Origin: Chrysoperla carnea
Lineage: Eukaryota > Arthropoda > Insecta > Neuroptera > Chrysopidae
Length of the DNA: 64,000 nt
Direction of reading: 5' to 3'
Assembly: GCF_905475395.1 (NCBI RefSeq)
Contig: NC_058339.1
Span: 91,088,520-91,152,519 of the forward strand
The notes beneath the pieces were generated by a model that had not been told where the DNA came from, did no database searches, and saw only the letters and a program-made list of their open reading frames with translations. The first letter of the stretch is position 1, and each line of letters starts with the position of its first letter. Below, piece by piece: positions 44,247 through 56,560 of this stretch. Both the position numbers and the translations under genes were made by a program.

Positions 44247-45102
44247 TTAATTAAATACAATATTTTTAAGTCATGTAAGTTTTTGAGTACTCAGATATAA
44301 AAGATGTTTCCTGTATATCTTTTAGTTTTGGAAATGAAAATGATTATTCAAAATTTATATTTACTGACATTATGCAGTTGGATAAAGCTTTTTTGATGTG
44401 TACAAAAATCTTAAAAAGATTTTTCAAAAATAACCAATGTTGAATCCAAAATAAAATGAAGTATTTGACGAATTTCGATATTTTTCAAAATAATTGGACA
44501 CTGATTTTCCAAATGGTTACCGCTTCCAAAGATTATCAGTTTGAGACGTAAAAAATTCTTTTGAATAATAATTTCAAAGGTGTATTTTTCAACTCACTAT
44601 CAAAGTGGCTTTGATATTCTGCACGGATTCACAACGGACTTAATTCTGTCATTAGTGTAGGCCGTAACATGGTCATGCATCAAGATTTACGCAAGGTGAA
44701 AATAAATTTGATTGAAAAATTATTTATCTCAAATAAATGTGAAAATCAACACTTTTTAATCCTTGGGTGTTTTATCTACGGCGTAAAAAAGTACTACGAT
44801 TTTGACCTCATTTACAAACAAACAAAAAAATAAACAAACAACACTTTATTTACAGAGTGAACGGGAAATATTATATCAATATATTCTTGAGTTGATGAAA
44901 AATCATTCGCCTGATAATAAAAGTTCATATATGTATAGTGTGTCACATTTAAGATGAAGACACCCCCCATATTTTCGTTATTTATAGGGATATCGATTTC
45001 AAATTTTGCACAGTTATACAGGGTGATGGGTCACATTTTTTAAAATATTTAACTGAAAACAGAATAGTAAACTTATGAAATATTTCAATACATAGCACAA
45101 CT
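44247..45102. other. Intergenic, no gene seen
   Basis: AT-rich sequence without recognisable coding, RNA or repeat structure on reading. Confidence 0.45.
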
Positions 45103-45218
45103 AAATTATCAATTTGTCCAGTTTTTACATTCCATAGCACACTTATTATAAATGTTTATTTTTATTTTTGTAACTATTGTGCTATATGGAATGTAAAAAC
45201 TGGACAAATTGATAATTT
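45103..45218. mobile_element. Short hairpin element, 39-bp arms
   Basis: aaattatcaatttgtccagt...ccatagcaca faces tgtgctatatgga...gacaaattgataattt with nearly perfect pairing and a spacer of about 38 bp. It could be a minimal MITE, or a transcript from it could fold like a small-RNA precursor. Confidence 0.8.
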
Positions 45219-45446
45219 AAAAGTGATATATAAAATACGAATTTTGTAATGATAATCGGTATATGAGTATAAAAAAATATTGTTAGCAACTTATTCTAAT
45301 AATTTTTTTCGATATCTCTAACCACTAGTTAGGCATATAATGTCTCTAATCCCCTGTATAATATAATGTTACATATTATATCACAGACATTATATATAAT
45401 ATTGTTGCAATTGTCAAAAATTTTCCCTTTATACTTTCTCGTTGTG

Positions 45447-45449
<3 letters not shown>

Positions 45450-45521
<72 letters not shown>
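45450..45521. repeat. (TA)n microsatellite, left of foldback element
   Basis: About 36 uninterrupted TA units ending directly at the foldback element's first base. Confidence 0.97.
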
Positions 45522-45525
<4 letters not shown>

Positions 45526-46399
45526 GTTCTGTTATTGACTGCAGATCGTCGGCCTACAGAATAAGCTCATAAAGACGAAGGAAAAAGTTATTTACCAATT
45601 TTGGATTTGAGCCCTAGTTTGGGCGCTACAGGTATGGCAAAAATTGATAAATTTGTTCATTCACTGACTATGATTCGATAACCAGCAGCCAATGATAATC
45701 AGTAGATATTAGTATATTTCAGTCAAGAATATTAAACTAAAGAAGGGATATGAACTGATTTCAATTGGATTATATCATTTTGAAAAAACATTTTAAAAAA
45801 GTATTTGATTGGTTTGGTCAAAACCTACTTTTTTTATTTTTATTATATTTTTCCAAGAAAACATTAGATTCTTAGTAAAAAATCAAATTAAGTTATAAAA
45901 GGCGTTGTTTTAATTTAACGTATACAAACAAAAAAAACGCCTATGCTGACGTAATTTGTTTTTTTTACCAATTGCATTTTAAGTTTTAATAATTTTGTTT
46001 GTTTACGATAAATTAAAACAACGCCTTTTATGACTTAATTTGTTTTTTACTAAGAATCTAATGTTTTCTTGGAAAATTATAATAAAAATAAAAAAAGTAG
46101 GATTTGACCAAACCAATCAAATACTTTTTTATAATGTTTTTTCAAAATGATATAATCCAATTGAAATCAGTTCATACCCCTTCTTTAGTTTAATATTCTT
46201 GACTGAAATATACTAATATCTACTGATTGTCATTGGCTGCTGGTTATCGAATCATAGTCAGTGAATGAACAAATTTATCAATTTTTGCCATACCTGTAGC
46301 GCCCAAACTAGGGCTCAAATCCAAAATTGGTAAATGACTTTTTCCTTCGTCTTTATGAGCTTATTCTGTAGGCCGACGATCTGCAGTCAATAACAGAAC

Positions 46400-46404
<5 letters not shown>
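45522..46404. mobile_element. Young foldback element, 883 bp, inserted in (TA)n
   Basis: The left arm (45522 to about 45932) and the right arm (about 45994-46404) are reverse complements with only about half a dozen differences in the first 300 bp. The ends are GGGTGTTCTGTTATTGAC and its complement. It is flanked by TA on both sides inside a (TA)n run, consistent with TA target duplication of a Tc1/mariner-like MITE. The spacer is about 61 bp. There is no coding capacity. Confidence 0.93.

Positions 46405-46470
<66 letters not shown>
46405..46470. repeat. (TA)n microsatellite, right of foldback element
   Basis: A continuation of the TA array on the other side of the insertion. Confidence 0.97.
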
Positions 46471-46476
<6 letters not shown>

Positions 46477-48339
46477 TTTATTTGTATTGTGTTATTTTAG
46501 ACAGGAAATACTTTATAATGAAGCATTTTAAAAGAAAAGTGTAAAATTCCAGTTCCTCTTTATTTTTTTATTCACCCTGAAATGTAGTACATACTGTACA
46601 GATTGTACCATCAAAAAAATGTTATGTAACGAATCATGGCAAAATTAATTCAAAACAATATCCCATTTTTTGCATTTCACAAAATGGTCAAAATTTTGCA
46701 ATTTAGTTTGTACAAAAGTAGTCGTTTTTTTCAGAGATTTAAGTAAGTTCCCATATTACAGAAATGATCTTCTCTATAGTACAGTTTCGTTATCCAAGCT
46801 ATTTCGCTGTCCAAGCAGAAGATAGTGTAAATTTGGAGCATCAGAAGAATATCGTAATCAAATTTAAATCTCAGAAGAATATATTTTTTTTGGTAAGGGA
46901 CACCTGGTATAGAATGTTATAGCAACGTTCGCTTCGCAGTGTTGATGTTGATGATGAAAACATTTTATATATTTTTAAGGATATAGAAGTTTTATATAGA
47001 ACCTTCTTTTCTAACTACATAAAACCTATTGTTCAAATTTTCGAGCTATATTTATTTAATAAATAAAAAATGTATTTCAAGGACACAGTCATACAAGAAT
47101 CGCTCCTAATTAATAGTTTTAGGTGAAATCTATATTTTTTTTGGTCAGAATTACTCTTGTATACAAACGAAGGTTCATTAAATTTCGAAAAAAAATTTTG
47201 TTTTTGTTTAGTTTGATTTTGTAATTTTTTCGGTTATTTTGAAGGAGAAATGACAAAAAATCGGAAAAATCGATTTGAAACTCCAAAGTACTGAACTGAC
47301 CTCTTTTGATTAAAATGATTTTCTAGAGTAATTTTGACCCAAAAAAAAAAAAAAAAATGTTTTGCGAATGGTTAGAAGAATAATTATAGACATATCAATT
47401 ATATTGTTATTCGAGGCTTGATATCCGAGAGTGATTTCTTCTGTCAATACCACCGAAACTAATCGTTTAGTGACAAAATCAATCAGTTTTACATATCTTT
47501 GAATTATTTAACGTAGTTAGAACCCAAAAAAACACAAATCCTCCTCAAATTATGATTGATAATTACTTTTCGAGATATGTACGAAATTGCTCCGAAATAA
47601 TAACTTTTTATACAGGATTTTTGGCGATATCACCATTATTATTCGATTTTTGTATTATTTGGGTCAAAATTGATCTATAAGCAAAGTTTTGCCAAATTCA
47701 GAAACAAATAATTTTTTGTGTTTTTTTCCGATTTTTTCCGAAGAGACATCTCTTAAAAACATTTGAATGATTAAAACAGCAGCTTTTGAGAATTCGATAA
47801 AAATTATATATATATAAGGCTCCTGGAATGGGGCTCAGTATCAGTAAGTAACAACCTCTTAATACGTCAATATCGGGGGCTAAATGAAAAATTCATATTG
47901 TCCTCTCCAAAAAATTTTCTGAATCCGCGACTGAAGAACGTCTGCGCTAACTATCCATTTAAAATATCGAAATATTGTAAATAAATAATCAATAACACTT
48001 AAATATTGTCTGATCCAAACTAATAAATATTTTATTAGCATCAATTTTATTAGCTAACAGAAATTCAATTTTCTAAATTTTATGTGACATATGATCATCT
48101 ATCATCGTACAATAAAAATATGATTCTGTTTTATTTAAATTTTTAAAAGCATTTTTATTAATTTTCAAAGCATGTTACATCGCAACGTGTTATTATTCAA
48201 ATCCAAACCTCAAACGTACCCTAGGTATCTACTGTTGTTTAACTGTTTAAGTTTAGTTTAGGTACTTAATTTTATTTGTTAGACATTCTTGTCACATTAC
48301 ACATAGAAAAAAAAACATACAACAAAACTAGAAAAAAAA
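46471..48339. other. Intergenic, no gene seen
   Basis: AT-rich with poly(A) tracts (near 47341) and a short TA run near 47806. I see no gene or clear repeat. Confidence 0.45.
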
Positions 48340-48901
48340 ACAAGTGAAAACAAACAATTGACTGAATTAATTGTTGAAATACCATGTATAGTCAGTGTTG
48401 ATTTCTTTATCACATTACACATACAAACATGTGACACATACATAACTGGTAATCAAGTATAGTGCATATTATAAAATTTCCGCCTAATTGGCGCCCTCAC
48501 GGATAAACAGTGATGTTTACGAAAAAATGTTTCAAACAAAAGTTGTTAAATTTATGATAAGGAACATTTTTTACATTTAAACTTTTGTTCTATCTGTAAC
48601 GGTTTACAAGAGGGGTCCTACGGACCCAAGACCCAATTGACCTATGATGCTCATTTACAAACTTGACCTCACTTTTTACGTCCTGAGTACGCTGTAAAAA
48701 TTTCAGCTCGATATCTTTTTTCGTTTTTGAGTTATCGTGTCCACAGACGGACGGACGGACGAACAACCGGAAATGGACTAATTAGGTGATTTTATGAACA
48801 CCTATGACAAAATTTTTTTTCTAGCATCATTATTTTTAAGCGTTACAAACTTGGGACTAAACTTAATATACTATGTATATATTTCATATATACATGGTAT
48901 A
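48340..48901 (+). repeat. R1 copy 11 (full length)
   Basis: A 562-bp copy from acaagtgaaaacaaacaatt to catatatacatggtata, then AAAA. It contains gggtcctacggaccc, a 6-bp stem with a 3-bp loop, and the gacggacggacgaacaaccgg segment. Confidence 0.93.
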
Positions 48902-49870
48902 AAAAACATCATCTTAATACCTGTAACACGTTTGGATAAGTATATACAGAGTGTTTATCTTAAAATGCACTATACTAAACGAACCATAGTAGATGTTAAT
49001 ATCCTGCAATTATTCAGCGCTCTATCTCATCGAAACTAACTTCATTTTCAGTACAAATTTTGAACCGGAAAGGAAAAGACTTACAAACGAAGCAAGTTTT
49101 AAATAAAAGCTTGCTACTACTACAAGAGCCGGTAAGATAATTGCGAATTGATTTTGATCTCACTCTCGAGGCTAAAATTGAGTATAAAAACGAAATATTG
49201 AAATGGTAAACTAAATTTTTTTTTCCTACTGCGGAAATGGTTTTAAAAAACCGATAAAATTTTGCAGAAGTTGACTGGAAATTGATTTATAAAATAGAAT
49301 TAGAGGCCAAGTTGGCGATTTTTCTACGATGTTGCAATATTTTATGGTACTTTATCTTCCAAAATAGAAAAACTTATATTTAGAATAAATATTTTAATAA
49401 CTAATAAAGTTGAGTATTTATAAAATTTGAAAATTCCTTGTCGACAGCTAAAAATAGGGTGAAAGAGAGTTAACGCGCAACATCATTCGTGAGACAAAGA
49501 TATCGATTGGTAGCTGTAACGATTTAAAGCCATTTTGAATGCATCAAATCGTAGTTTAAATGAATAAAAAGTATTTAAAAAGAACATAGGGTTATATCAA
49601 TTGTACGACGGTACGGGGCTTTTCGTGTTCTAGTGCGTCTCGCTTTTGACTGTTTTTTTATAAGGTACAACTTATAGTCTGGTTTAATTTTCTTCTATCT
49701 CGTATATGTACCTTAGATGATATGTTAGGGTCTGAAAGTCAAGACCAACATAAAATTGCCCCCTCTTTGAGCCAAACAAATTATTTTGAAACATTTTTCT
49801 CTCGATAAAATGTATTTTTAACCTCCGAACCAAAAAACGGGATGCTCTTACTGTCTGTCTGCAGTAACGT
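48902..49870. other. Intergenic, no gene seen
   Basis: No recognisable feature; the short ORF at 48794-49039 mostly translates the R1 tail. Confidence 0.45.
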
Positions 49871-50015
49871 AGCGCCTAAACGGATGAACCGATTTTGAGT
49901 TTTTCACTCTCCATTTAATTACCTCTTCATTTCTTAATTTTTTAGTTGTTTTAGGTACGAAACCCTTAAATTACCTATCAAACAAAATCGGTTCATCCGT
50001 TTAGGCAGACAGACA
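49871..50015. repeat. Inverted repeat with 'aaacggatgaaccgatttt' arms
   Basis: cctaaacggatgaaccgatt near 49878-49898 faces aaatcggttcatccgtttag near 49985-50005, about 85 bp apart. These sentences recur in many insect repeats and probably mark a MITE or Helitron-like end. Confidence 0.7.
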
Positions 50016-50059
50016 GACCGACACACACACATAGCGGTCAAACTTATAGCACCCCTATT

Positions 50060-51164
50060 TTAGTTGGTGGATTAAAAATAATCACCTATATATATTTAAA
50101 CTCACACATGCGTTTCTCAGCTCGTGTATGGTAAAGTTCTCAGTTTATAATGCTTGTTATAAATTTTCTCACATTTTTTTACACATAAGAAACATTTATT
50201 TTTCACAGGAAAAACCTACTTGTTTTTATTTTTTTTTATTACTATTTTACTTCTGTATATTTATATAAAAAGAAGAGCGTGTCAGCGTGGTGGGCCGTAG
50301 TAGCGTGGGCTAGCGTACGTAGTAGCCTGCTGGTGTGATGAATAAAGACGAACGCGTCTCTATATAAATTACACTTTATATATAAATAAATGCTTGTTTT
50401 TCCTTGCTAACAACACCACTGGGTGGGTCTAAGCTGAGCTTTGATAATCTTTGAAAGCAGTACACACAGAAATGAAAAACTATTTATATAAGTATAACAC
50501 ACCGGCTCTAGATGTGATGTGTGTTAGAGTTGATCCGAGGCCCCTGTGGGAGGCTCTTGTCACGTTAGATGTCCACTCTTTGAAGATGAATTTATCTGGA
50601 AAAGAAGAGAAGAAAAAAATGAACATTAAATGCAAACAAAAATATGATTTCAAACAATTTTTTTTTTTAGTTTGTACATCAAATTGTTAAAGAATTTATC
50701 GTTCTTTTGCTGTTAGAAATGGAGCTAAGAAAATGTGTTTATTTTGACTGATTTGATATGTATGGAAAAAAAAAATGTTTCCTTTTTATAAGCTTCATTT
50801 CCTCTATACACATGCATAATAATTCAATCAGCAAATGGAATACAACGGCGGCGTTGTGAAAGTTCTGGTATATTTAACACGATTGTCTGGCAATGTATTT
50901 TCAAATAGATTTATCCCAAGAAATGGATCGGGACATTGATCTAGACGCTCATTCCTCATCGATTTTTAGTTATTACCCGAGTACGCGACGCAAAGTCGAA
51001 AATGAGTCATTTTTAAGCTATTAAACCATTTTTTAAACAATTTTTTTTTGTAATAGTTAGCATTCGGAGGAAAAAAATATGTCATTATTGCATTAAATCG
51101 AAAAGAAACACGGTAACTACGAAAAAATGCTTTAACCAAAAGTTGTCAAGGCTAATAGAGTACA
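50060..51164. other. Intergenic with one GC-rich patch
   Basis: About 50275-50350 is GC-rich (gcgtgtcagcgtggtgggcc) in otherwise AT-rich DNA, followed by a TATA-like tctatataaatt at about 50357. A small 80-codon ORF lies at 50451-50690; I do not recognise its product. This could be the edge of a retroelement or a leader exon, but I have no proof of either. Confidence 0.3.
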
Positions 51165-51530
51165 TTCGCCTGTGTCCATGACTTTGACCTACAATTATCA
51201 ATTAACTTTAAGCATATTTTTTTATGATTAATGCAATAATGACATATTTTTGTCGCTTTTCCTCCGAAAATTAACATTTTTCGAAAAAATGTTTTAAACA
51301 CAAATTGTAAGTTTTTTTTACGAGTATCAACTTTTTGTTAGTGTTATTCTATCTTTTACCGTTTCGATCTAAATTGTTATCTAAATTGACTATTAAAGCA
51401 ACCCGAAGAACTGGGTCCAATCTGATGTCAGAACATGATGCCACCCCATCAAACTTATTTTTTGATTGGTTAGCTGTAAAACGAGCTATTATCCATTATA
51501 GATTAAAATGATAAATCCTGTATACGTCGA
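51165..51530. repeat. Decayed relative of the 14978-15368 MITE
   Basis: ctattaaagcaacccgaaga, tgatgtcagaacatgatgcc and tttttgattggttagctg follow the order of the right half of the Rif1 intron 2 element. The end wording cattatagattaaaatg resembles its TIR. Confidence 0.65.
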
Positions 51531-52067
51531 AGACGATCAGATTTTCTAAGACATCTGAGACTCATCGAAAACATGACAAACATGACCGGTACATTTGCAC
51601 ATAGAGGTAAACAAATATATCTTTATCTAAGAAAAAAAGATTTTGACTGACTAAAGATTATACATAGAAAGAGAAAATTTTCTAAGGCGACATTTTCTTG
51701 TGTTATCTTTCATTTACTGTTAAATTCTACTTATGTACAATAAAAAGGGAAATATTTGAACGTAGCGATGAAGTAAATTAGACATTTTAAAAGTAAAAAG
51801 TTTTTAATATTCATTTTAAACAAACTGAACATGAAGTGAAGTTAATAAGTGAGTACTGAAGACGCTGATATTCTGGAGGTCTGGGGTCAAGCGTATTATT
51901 TGATGGGAACTTCAGAACGCTTGGTTATTTAAGATTTTGCTGTCTAGGTCGTAAGTGGTAAATTTTTAAAACTCGAAAAATGTCCATAGTCTGAGATTTC
52001 TCTTTGAAGAAAAATTTTATTGTGCGATAAACTTAAAATATATGAATCTTCAATGGGGACAATATTA

Positions 52068-52730
52068 TATATTACGTTGTTTCAAAGTTTTTCCGTTTTT
52101 ATGAGCCTTAGATTAAACTGTAATATCTCAGTGAATATTTATTCAATTTAATCGAATTAAGCGCCATTTGAATCAATGCACTTTTTCCAAAGTAATACAA
52201 TTCGATTAATTCCGTCGGCATAAAAATTGGGTGCTGGAGATTTGATGAAGTCGACAGAGGCCGTTTTTGCCTGGTCTTGATTGGCAAAGGTGAGAGAGTT
52301 ATAGAAGTGCTTGAAAAGATGGAAGTCGGTTGGCAAGAGACTATGGTGGATGAGTGCTGGCTGCTACTAACGAAGTTTTTGGGGTATATTTCGTTCGATT
52401 TTCTACTGTGAAGTTGTAGTAAAAAATTTTTCGAGCCTTTTTACCTTTTCACTACGTTTTAAACCATCGAAAACTGCGTGGAAAACCGTTTGTGATGAGT
52501 CAGTCTCTACGAGGGTCATCAAATTCTCGTCCTGGATTCCTCTAGGTCGATCACTTCGGGGCTCATCTTTGAGACTAAAATCTCCAGAACGAAATTTTGC
52601 AAATCAACGTCGAACTTCCATCTTTTGTATAGGCTTAAGAACCAATCGATCCATTCCATTTTTTTTACCATGGTTGAATAGAGAATTTTATTCACATTCA
52701 AATTATGTATCACAAGGTAAGGGGTGCCAT
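52068..52730 (-). pseudogene. Internally deleted mariner-family transposase relic
   Basis: On the minus strand, RSGDFSLKDEPRS (about 52595-52557) matches the segment at the end of the mariner DNA-binding region. Further on, LLPTDFHLFKHFYNSL and, later, LLWKKCIDSNGA resemble the mariner C-terminus. The catalytic middle part is missing, and several stops (for example after FTTTSQ) and frame changes interrupt the rest. A mariner-like end, ttacgttgtttcaaagtttt, lies at about 52072-52091, flanked by TA. The opposite end is not recognisable. The element is dead. Confidence 0.8.
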
Positions 52731-53655
52731 TTGAAATTTCAAAGTTTGGGTAGCTAGGGATGAAACCTAAAATTCTCTGGGTACCATTTTTGAACTTCCC
52801 CCTTGATATTTAAATTGACGTGTTTTCACTCAAAACAATAATCACATCAGGTCAAGAGTTATTTAGGGTGGATACTTTTCAAAATGAATATCCTATATAA
52901 TACGAAATTGGGGCAAAAATCGAAAATTATTTCGAAATATCCTAAAGTTATAATTTAATATCTTTAATAATATTTATGATAAAAATGTTGCCAGAATTCT
53001 TGTACAACAATTTGCAGTCGTTCTGAAATAACTGTTAAATTCCACACTTGGCCCTAATCCTGTACACTGCTTTGTGTTATGGACTATTTTTTTAATCTTC
53101 GTTAAGTGCGTAGGTAATTAATTACAAATTTCTAGACAAACTTTCTTTATTTTTTGAAACGAACAAGAAAACTTTTTATCATTTTGATTCTTGTTATATT
53201 CTCTTTGTGAAAGATTTTAAGAATATGATAAAAGACTCAATCGTATGTCTTAATGTTGAAAATTAGCGGAAAATGGCATCCTTATAGAGTCATTCCCTTG
53301 TAAAGACATTTTCTTAGCAATTTATGGCATTAACCATCTTGCCTTAAGTACTGAAATTTTGTATTTTAAAAGTTCCAGGGAACCTTGTAGGTAAAGTGAT
53401 TGGTATATTCTGTAATAAGCTTTTACTGTTTTCCCATTTCAGAAGATTTTTCGAAAACTTGGATTGAGTTTTTTGGGCAATTTGTAATTATTCAATTGTT
53501 GTTTGCGATAAAATCGATTTTGCGATTAAACAAATTTCAAAAATTGAATTTAATTTTTGTGTCGGTTATTTAATTTTCTAGTCAGAAGACTTATAAACAT
53601 AAATAGTGTAAGATTTTGATAGATATTTGTCTGATAGTTCCAAAGGTAAGATTTT
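52731..53655. other. Intergenic, no gene seen
   Basis: AT-rich; no feature could be supported. Confidence 0.45.
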
Positions 53656-54215
53656 GGTTTTTATGATCGGAAATTAGTGGATTCAAAAAAAAAAAAAATT
53701 CCATTATAATCAGATCAAATTTTTTGTTTGTTTTTAAACATAACGACGTATTCAAAATAAATAAATTTGGGTCCTACTTTTCAAATTTGCGGTCTAATTT
53801 GACCTAGCCTTTTTAGGTTTCAAGATTGTGGGGTCTTGGTCCGAATTTTTAGCTCATAGATGAAGAGTGGCGAAAAACTAACATCACAGATGAAACTTTG
53901 ACCCGAAATTAGTGGATTTTAAAAAAAATTACACTATAATCTAATCAAGTTTGCCTGTGTTATAAAAAAAAAATCGATTTTTTGAGCTTAATGATGTCAT
54001 CAAAATCCAGAAAATTTAATTTTGCTCTATCACATTCAAATTCTACCTAATTTTGATAATCCAAGTACGTAATTAAATTAAATTTGGATCATAACTTTTA
54101 CATTTGTAGTCAAATTTAATCTAGCCTTTTAGGTTTTAAGATTGTGAAGCCCTTGTCCAGTTTTTTTGCTCATATATGAATAGTAGCGAAAATCTAACAT
54201 CACAGATTGGTTCGT
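53656..54215. repeat. Diverged two-unit tandem repeat
   Basis: cgaaattagtggatt, tgacctagcctttttaggtt / taatctagccttttaggttt, and gaaaaactaacatcacaga / gaaaatctaacatcacaga occur in the same order twice. The spacing shifts from about 236 to 317 bp through the unit, so the second copy carries an insertion. Confidence 0.7.
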
Positions 54216-55191
54216 AGGGTTTGATTTTTGTGAAAAGATTCGTCCGATCATCATACGAACCAAATTTTCATATTTTTTGAGTCACAATTTTTATCAAATT
54301 CCTATTTATAGAAAATAAATTGATCATTTAAGAATTAAAATAGAATTCTCGAAACTACGTGAAACTTAGCGATAAGCTATCTCTCATAGAATAATTTATA
54401 AAAGTAAGTTACAAAAAACAAATCCACGATAATTTTTTTTAAATAGTCGGAATGCGTCCACATTCACTATTTATAAATTTAGAACATTATATCAGTGTTT
54501 CGTCCAAGTCACATACACTACGAAATTTGCTGACGTTGTGTACTCGTCAGAACAACACTATCTAGTCACTTGTTAGAAATAATAATTTATACTGAGTGCT
54601 TCAGATTAATTGTGTAATACTGTAAGAGAGAGAGGTCTTCGAAGGAAATTGAGAACTGAGAAGTTCGCTTTCCAGTTTTCTTAGACCTTATGAAAATTCT
54701 TTAGACCTTATGAAAATATTTTTCTTTTACAGAATTCATTTTCATTCTTTCAATTAACAGAAACTCTTAAAAAAAGGGAAAACTGTGATGTTACCTTACA
54801 AAATCCTTTATCAATAATTTTGCAACTCGATCATCAAAAGATGGAAAAATTTGAAATTTTTCATTCTAGTCAACACTCAAAAATACTTTTTTGAGTATTT
54901 TTTAAATACTTTTTTGAGTTTATAAAAAACTCAAAATACTATTCAACTTTTTCGAGGTAAAAACGAGAAAATGAAGTACTAAAGCCTGTCATTAACTTAC
55001 GGTAAAGAAATAAGAAAATTTATCAAAAAGTACAAATTTCTTCAAACAAAAAGTAACATTTATGTAAAAATATTTAGGTCAAGGTCAAAATTAATAATTA
55101 CAGCCTTTTGGCAGTGAAGTCAAAAAAGTAAAAGTGGTAAATATTTTCTTGTAGTAAGTAAATATTTACTTGCAATACATTAACTTTGACG

Positions 55192-55296
55192 GAAATTTTG
55201 TTGGTAGCATCAATATTTCTAAGCGCGATAATCTTACGACTAAACTTAGTATATCTTGATATATTTCATACTAGTATATCTTGATATATTTCATAC
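55192..55296 (+). repeat. R1 tail fragment with duplicated end
   Basis: gaaattttgttggtagcatc to ttgatatatttcatac, with the last 25 bp (tagtatatcttgatatatttcatac) duplicated in tandem. It lacks the usual catggtata end. Confidence 0.75.
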
Positions 55297-56241
55297 AGTT
55301 ACCCACCTGCTTCGCTGAGTTTAAAAGTAAAGATTGATAAAGATTGCTCTCGCTTATCCCCTTTCTATAACACTCCAAATAATGGCAAAGATTGTTTTAC
55401 ACAGGTAAAATATATCTATGGTTTTCTATTTTTTTTAATAGTATACCTAAAAGTAGTAATTATTCATTGAGTCTATCAGCAAAGATGGCCGTGAAATATT
55501 TGATATTGACTATTTTTACAGAAATCTGTAATTTATGGTAATGTTAAATGACTATTTTTACAGAGTTCTGTAATTTATGGTAATATCAAATTAAATTAAT
55601 TTTTAAATTTTTTATTAATATATCTTTATATATTATATCTCATGTGTTATTCTGAAGTATTAGCTATATTGCTGTACAGTTTCATTAAAAACCATTCGCT
55701 AGTTTTAGCGTGAAAGCGTAACAAACAAACAAACATGCTTACTTTCGCATTCATAAGAATTTGACCATTTTTCATGAAACACTCAATACAATGTTATGAT
55801 AGGAAACATGTGGTTTTTTTTTTACGATTTCAGCGATGATACATTCATTTTTAGTGACGTTGACGATTTGTATTTGTAAAAAAAAAACAAGCATTTAAAA
55901 AAGAAAAAAAACGTTACTCATATATTTTTCATTTTTTTGTAAAACGAAAAAAGAACACTTCCTACGCTATGTCATTAGCAAAAATATTACATTCAAAAAA
56001 AAAAAATGTCAAAGGTTTTGACTACTAATTTTTGTGTGTAAAAGATTCGGAAAAGAAAAATAAACTGTTTATTAGGAAATCTGATATACCTATAATGAAA
56101 TAAAATCACATAATGAAAAAATAGTCAATGGAAGTCCTTTCCTTTAAATTAATAAAATCCGTTTACGTACAAGAAAATATGAAGGCCATTATTTAGAAGA
56201 AATATCAACCTTGTGAAAAATATATACGAACAGAAAGAATA
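55297..56241. other. Intergenic with short dispersed motifs
   Basis: gtgaaagcgtaacaaacaaa followed by caaacatgcttactttcgc near 55710-55750 is a sentence found at one end of many insect Helitron/SINE-like repeats. I could not define the matching other end. The rest shows nothing. Confidence 0.4.
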
Positions 56242-56560
56242 TAAAAAAAACTTTTAACAAAAAGGAAACCGACTTCAAAATAAAAACTTTTCCAAAAAAA
56301 ATTAATATGCACTAAAAAGTAAAAAAATAACGATAATATAATGTAGTTAAAATTATTGTTATGTTTGGAGTCGGTGTCAGCCAAGGAAACAACTCTGGTA
56401 GAACAATTGGTACATTAGCTTGGCTGCAACGACTCTAAAAATAACAATAATTTTAACTACATTATATTATCGTTATTTTTTTACTTTTTAGTGCACATTA
56501 ATTTGTTTTGGAAAAGTTTTTCTTTTGAAGTCGGTTTTCCTTTTGTTAAAAGTTTTTTTA
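56242..56560. mobile_element. Palindromic foldback element, ~319 bp
   Basis: ataaaaaaaacttttaacaa facing ttgttaaaagttttttta, ggaaaccgacttcaaaa facing ttttgaagtcggttttcc, and cgataatataatgtagttaa facing ttaactacattatattatcg make almost the entire element a perfect palindrome. The loop is about 40-50 bp. Even there tgtcagccaag faces cttggctgca. Confidence 0.92.

Noticed and set aside
45366..45572. ORF with a long Tyr-Ile run
   Set aside because: It translates the (TA)n microsatellite.
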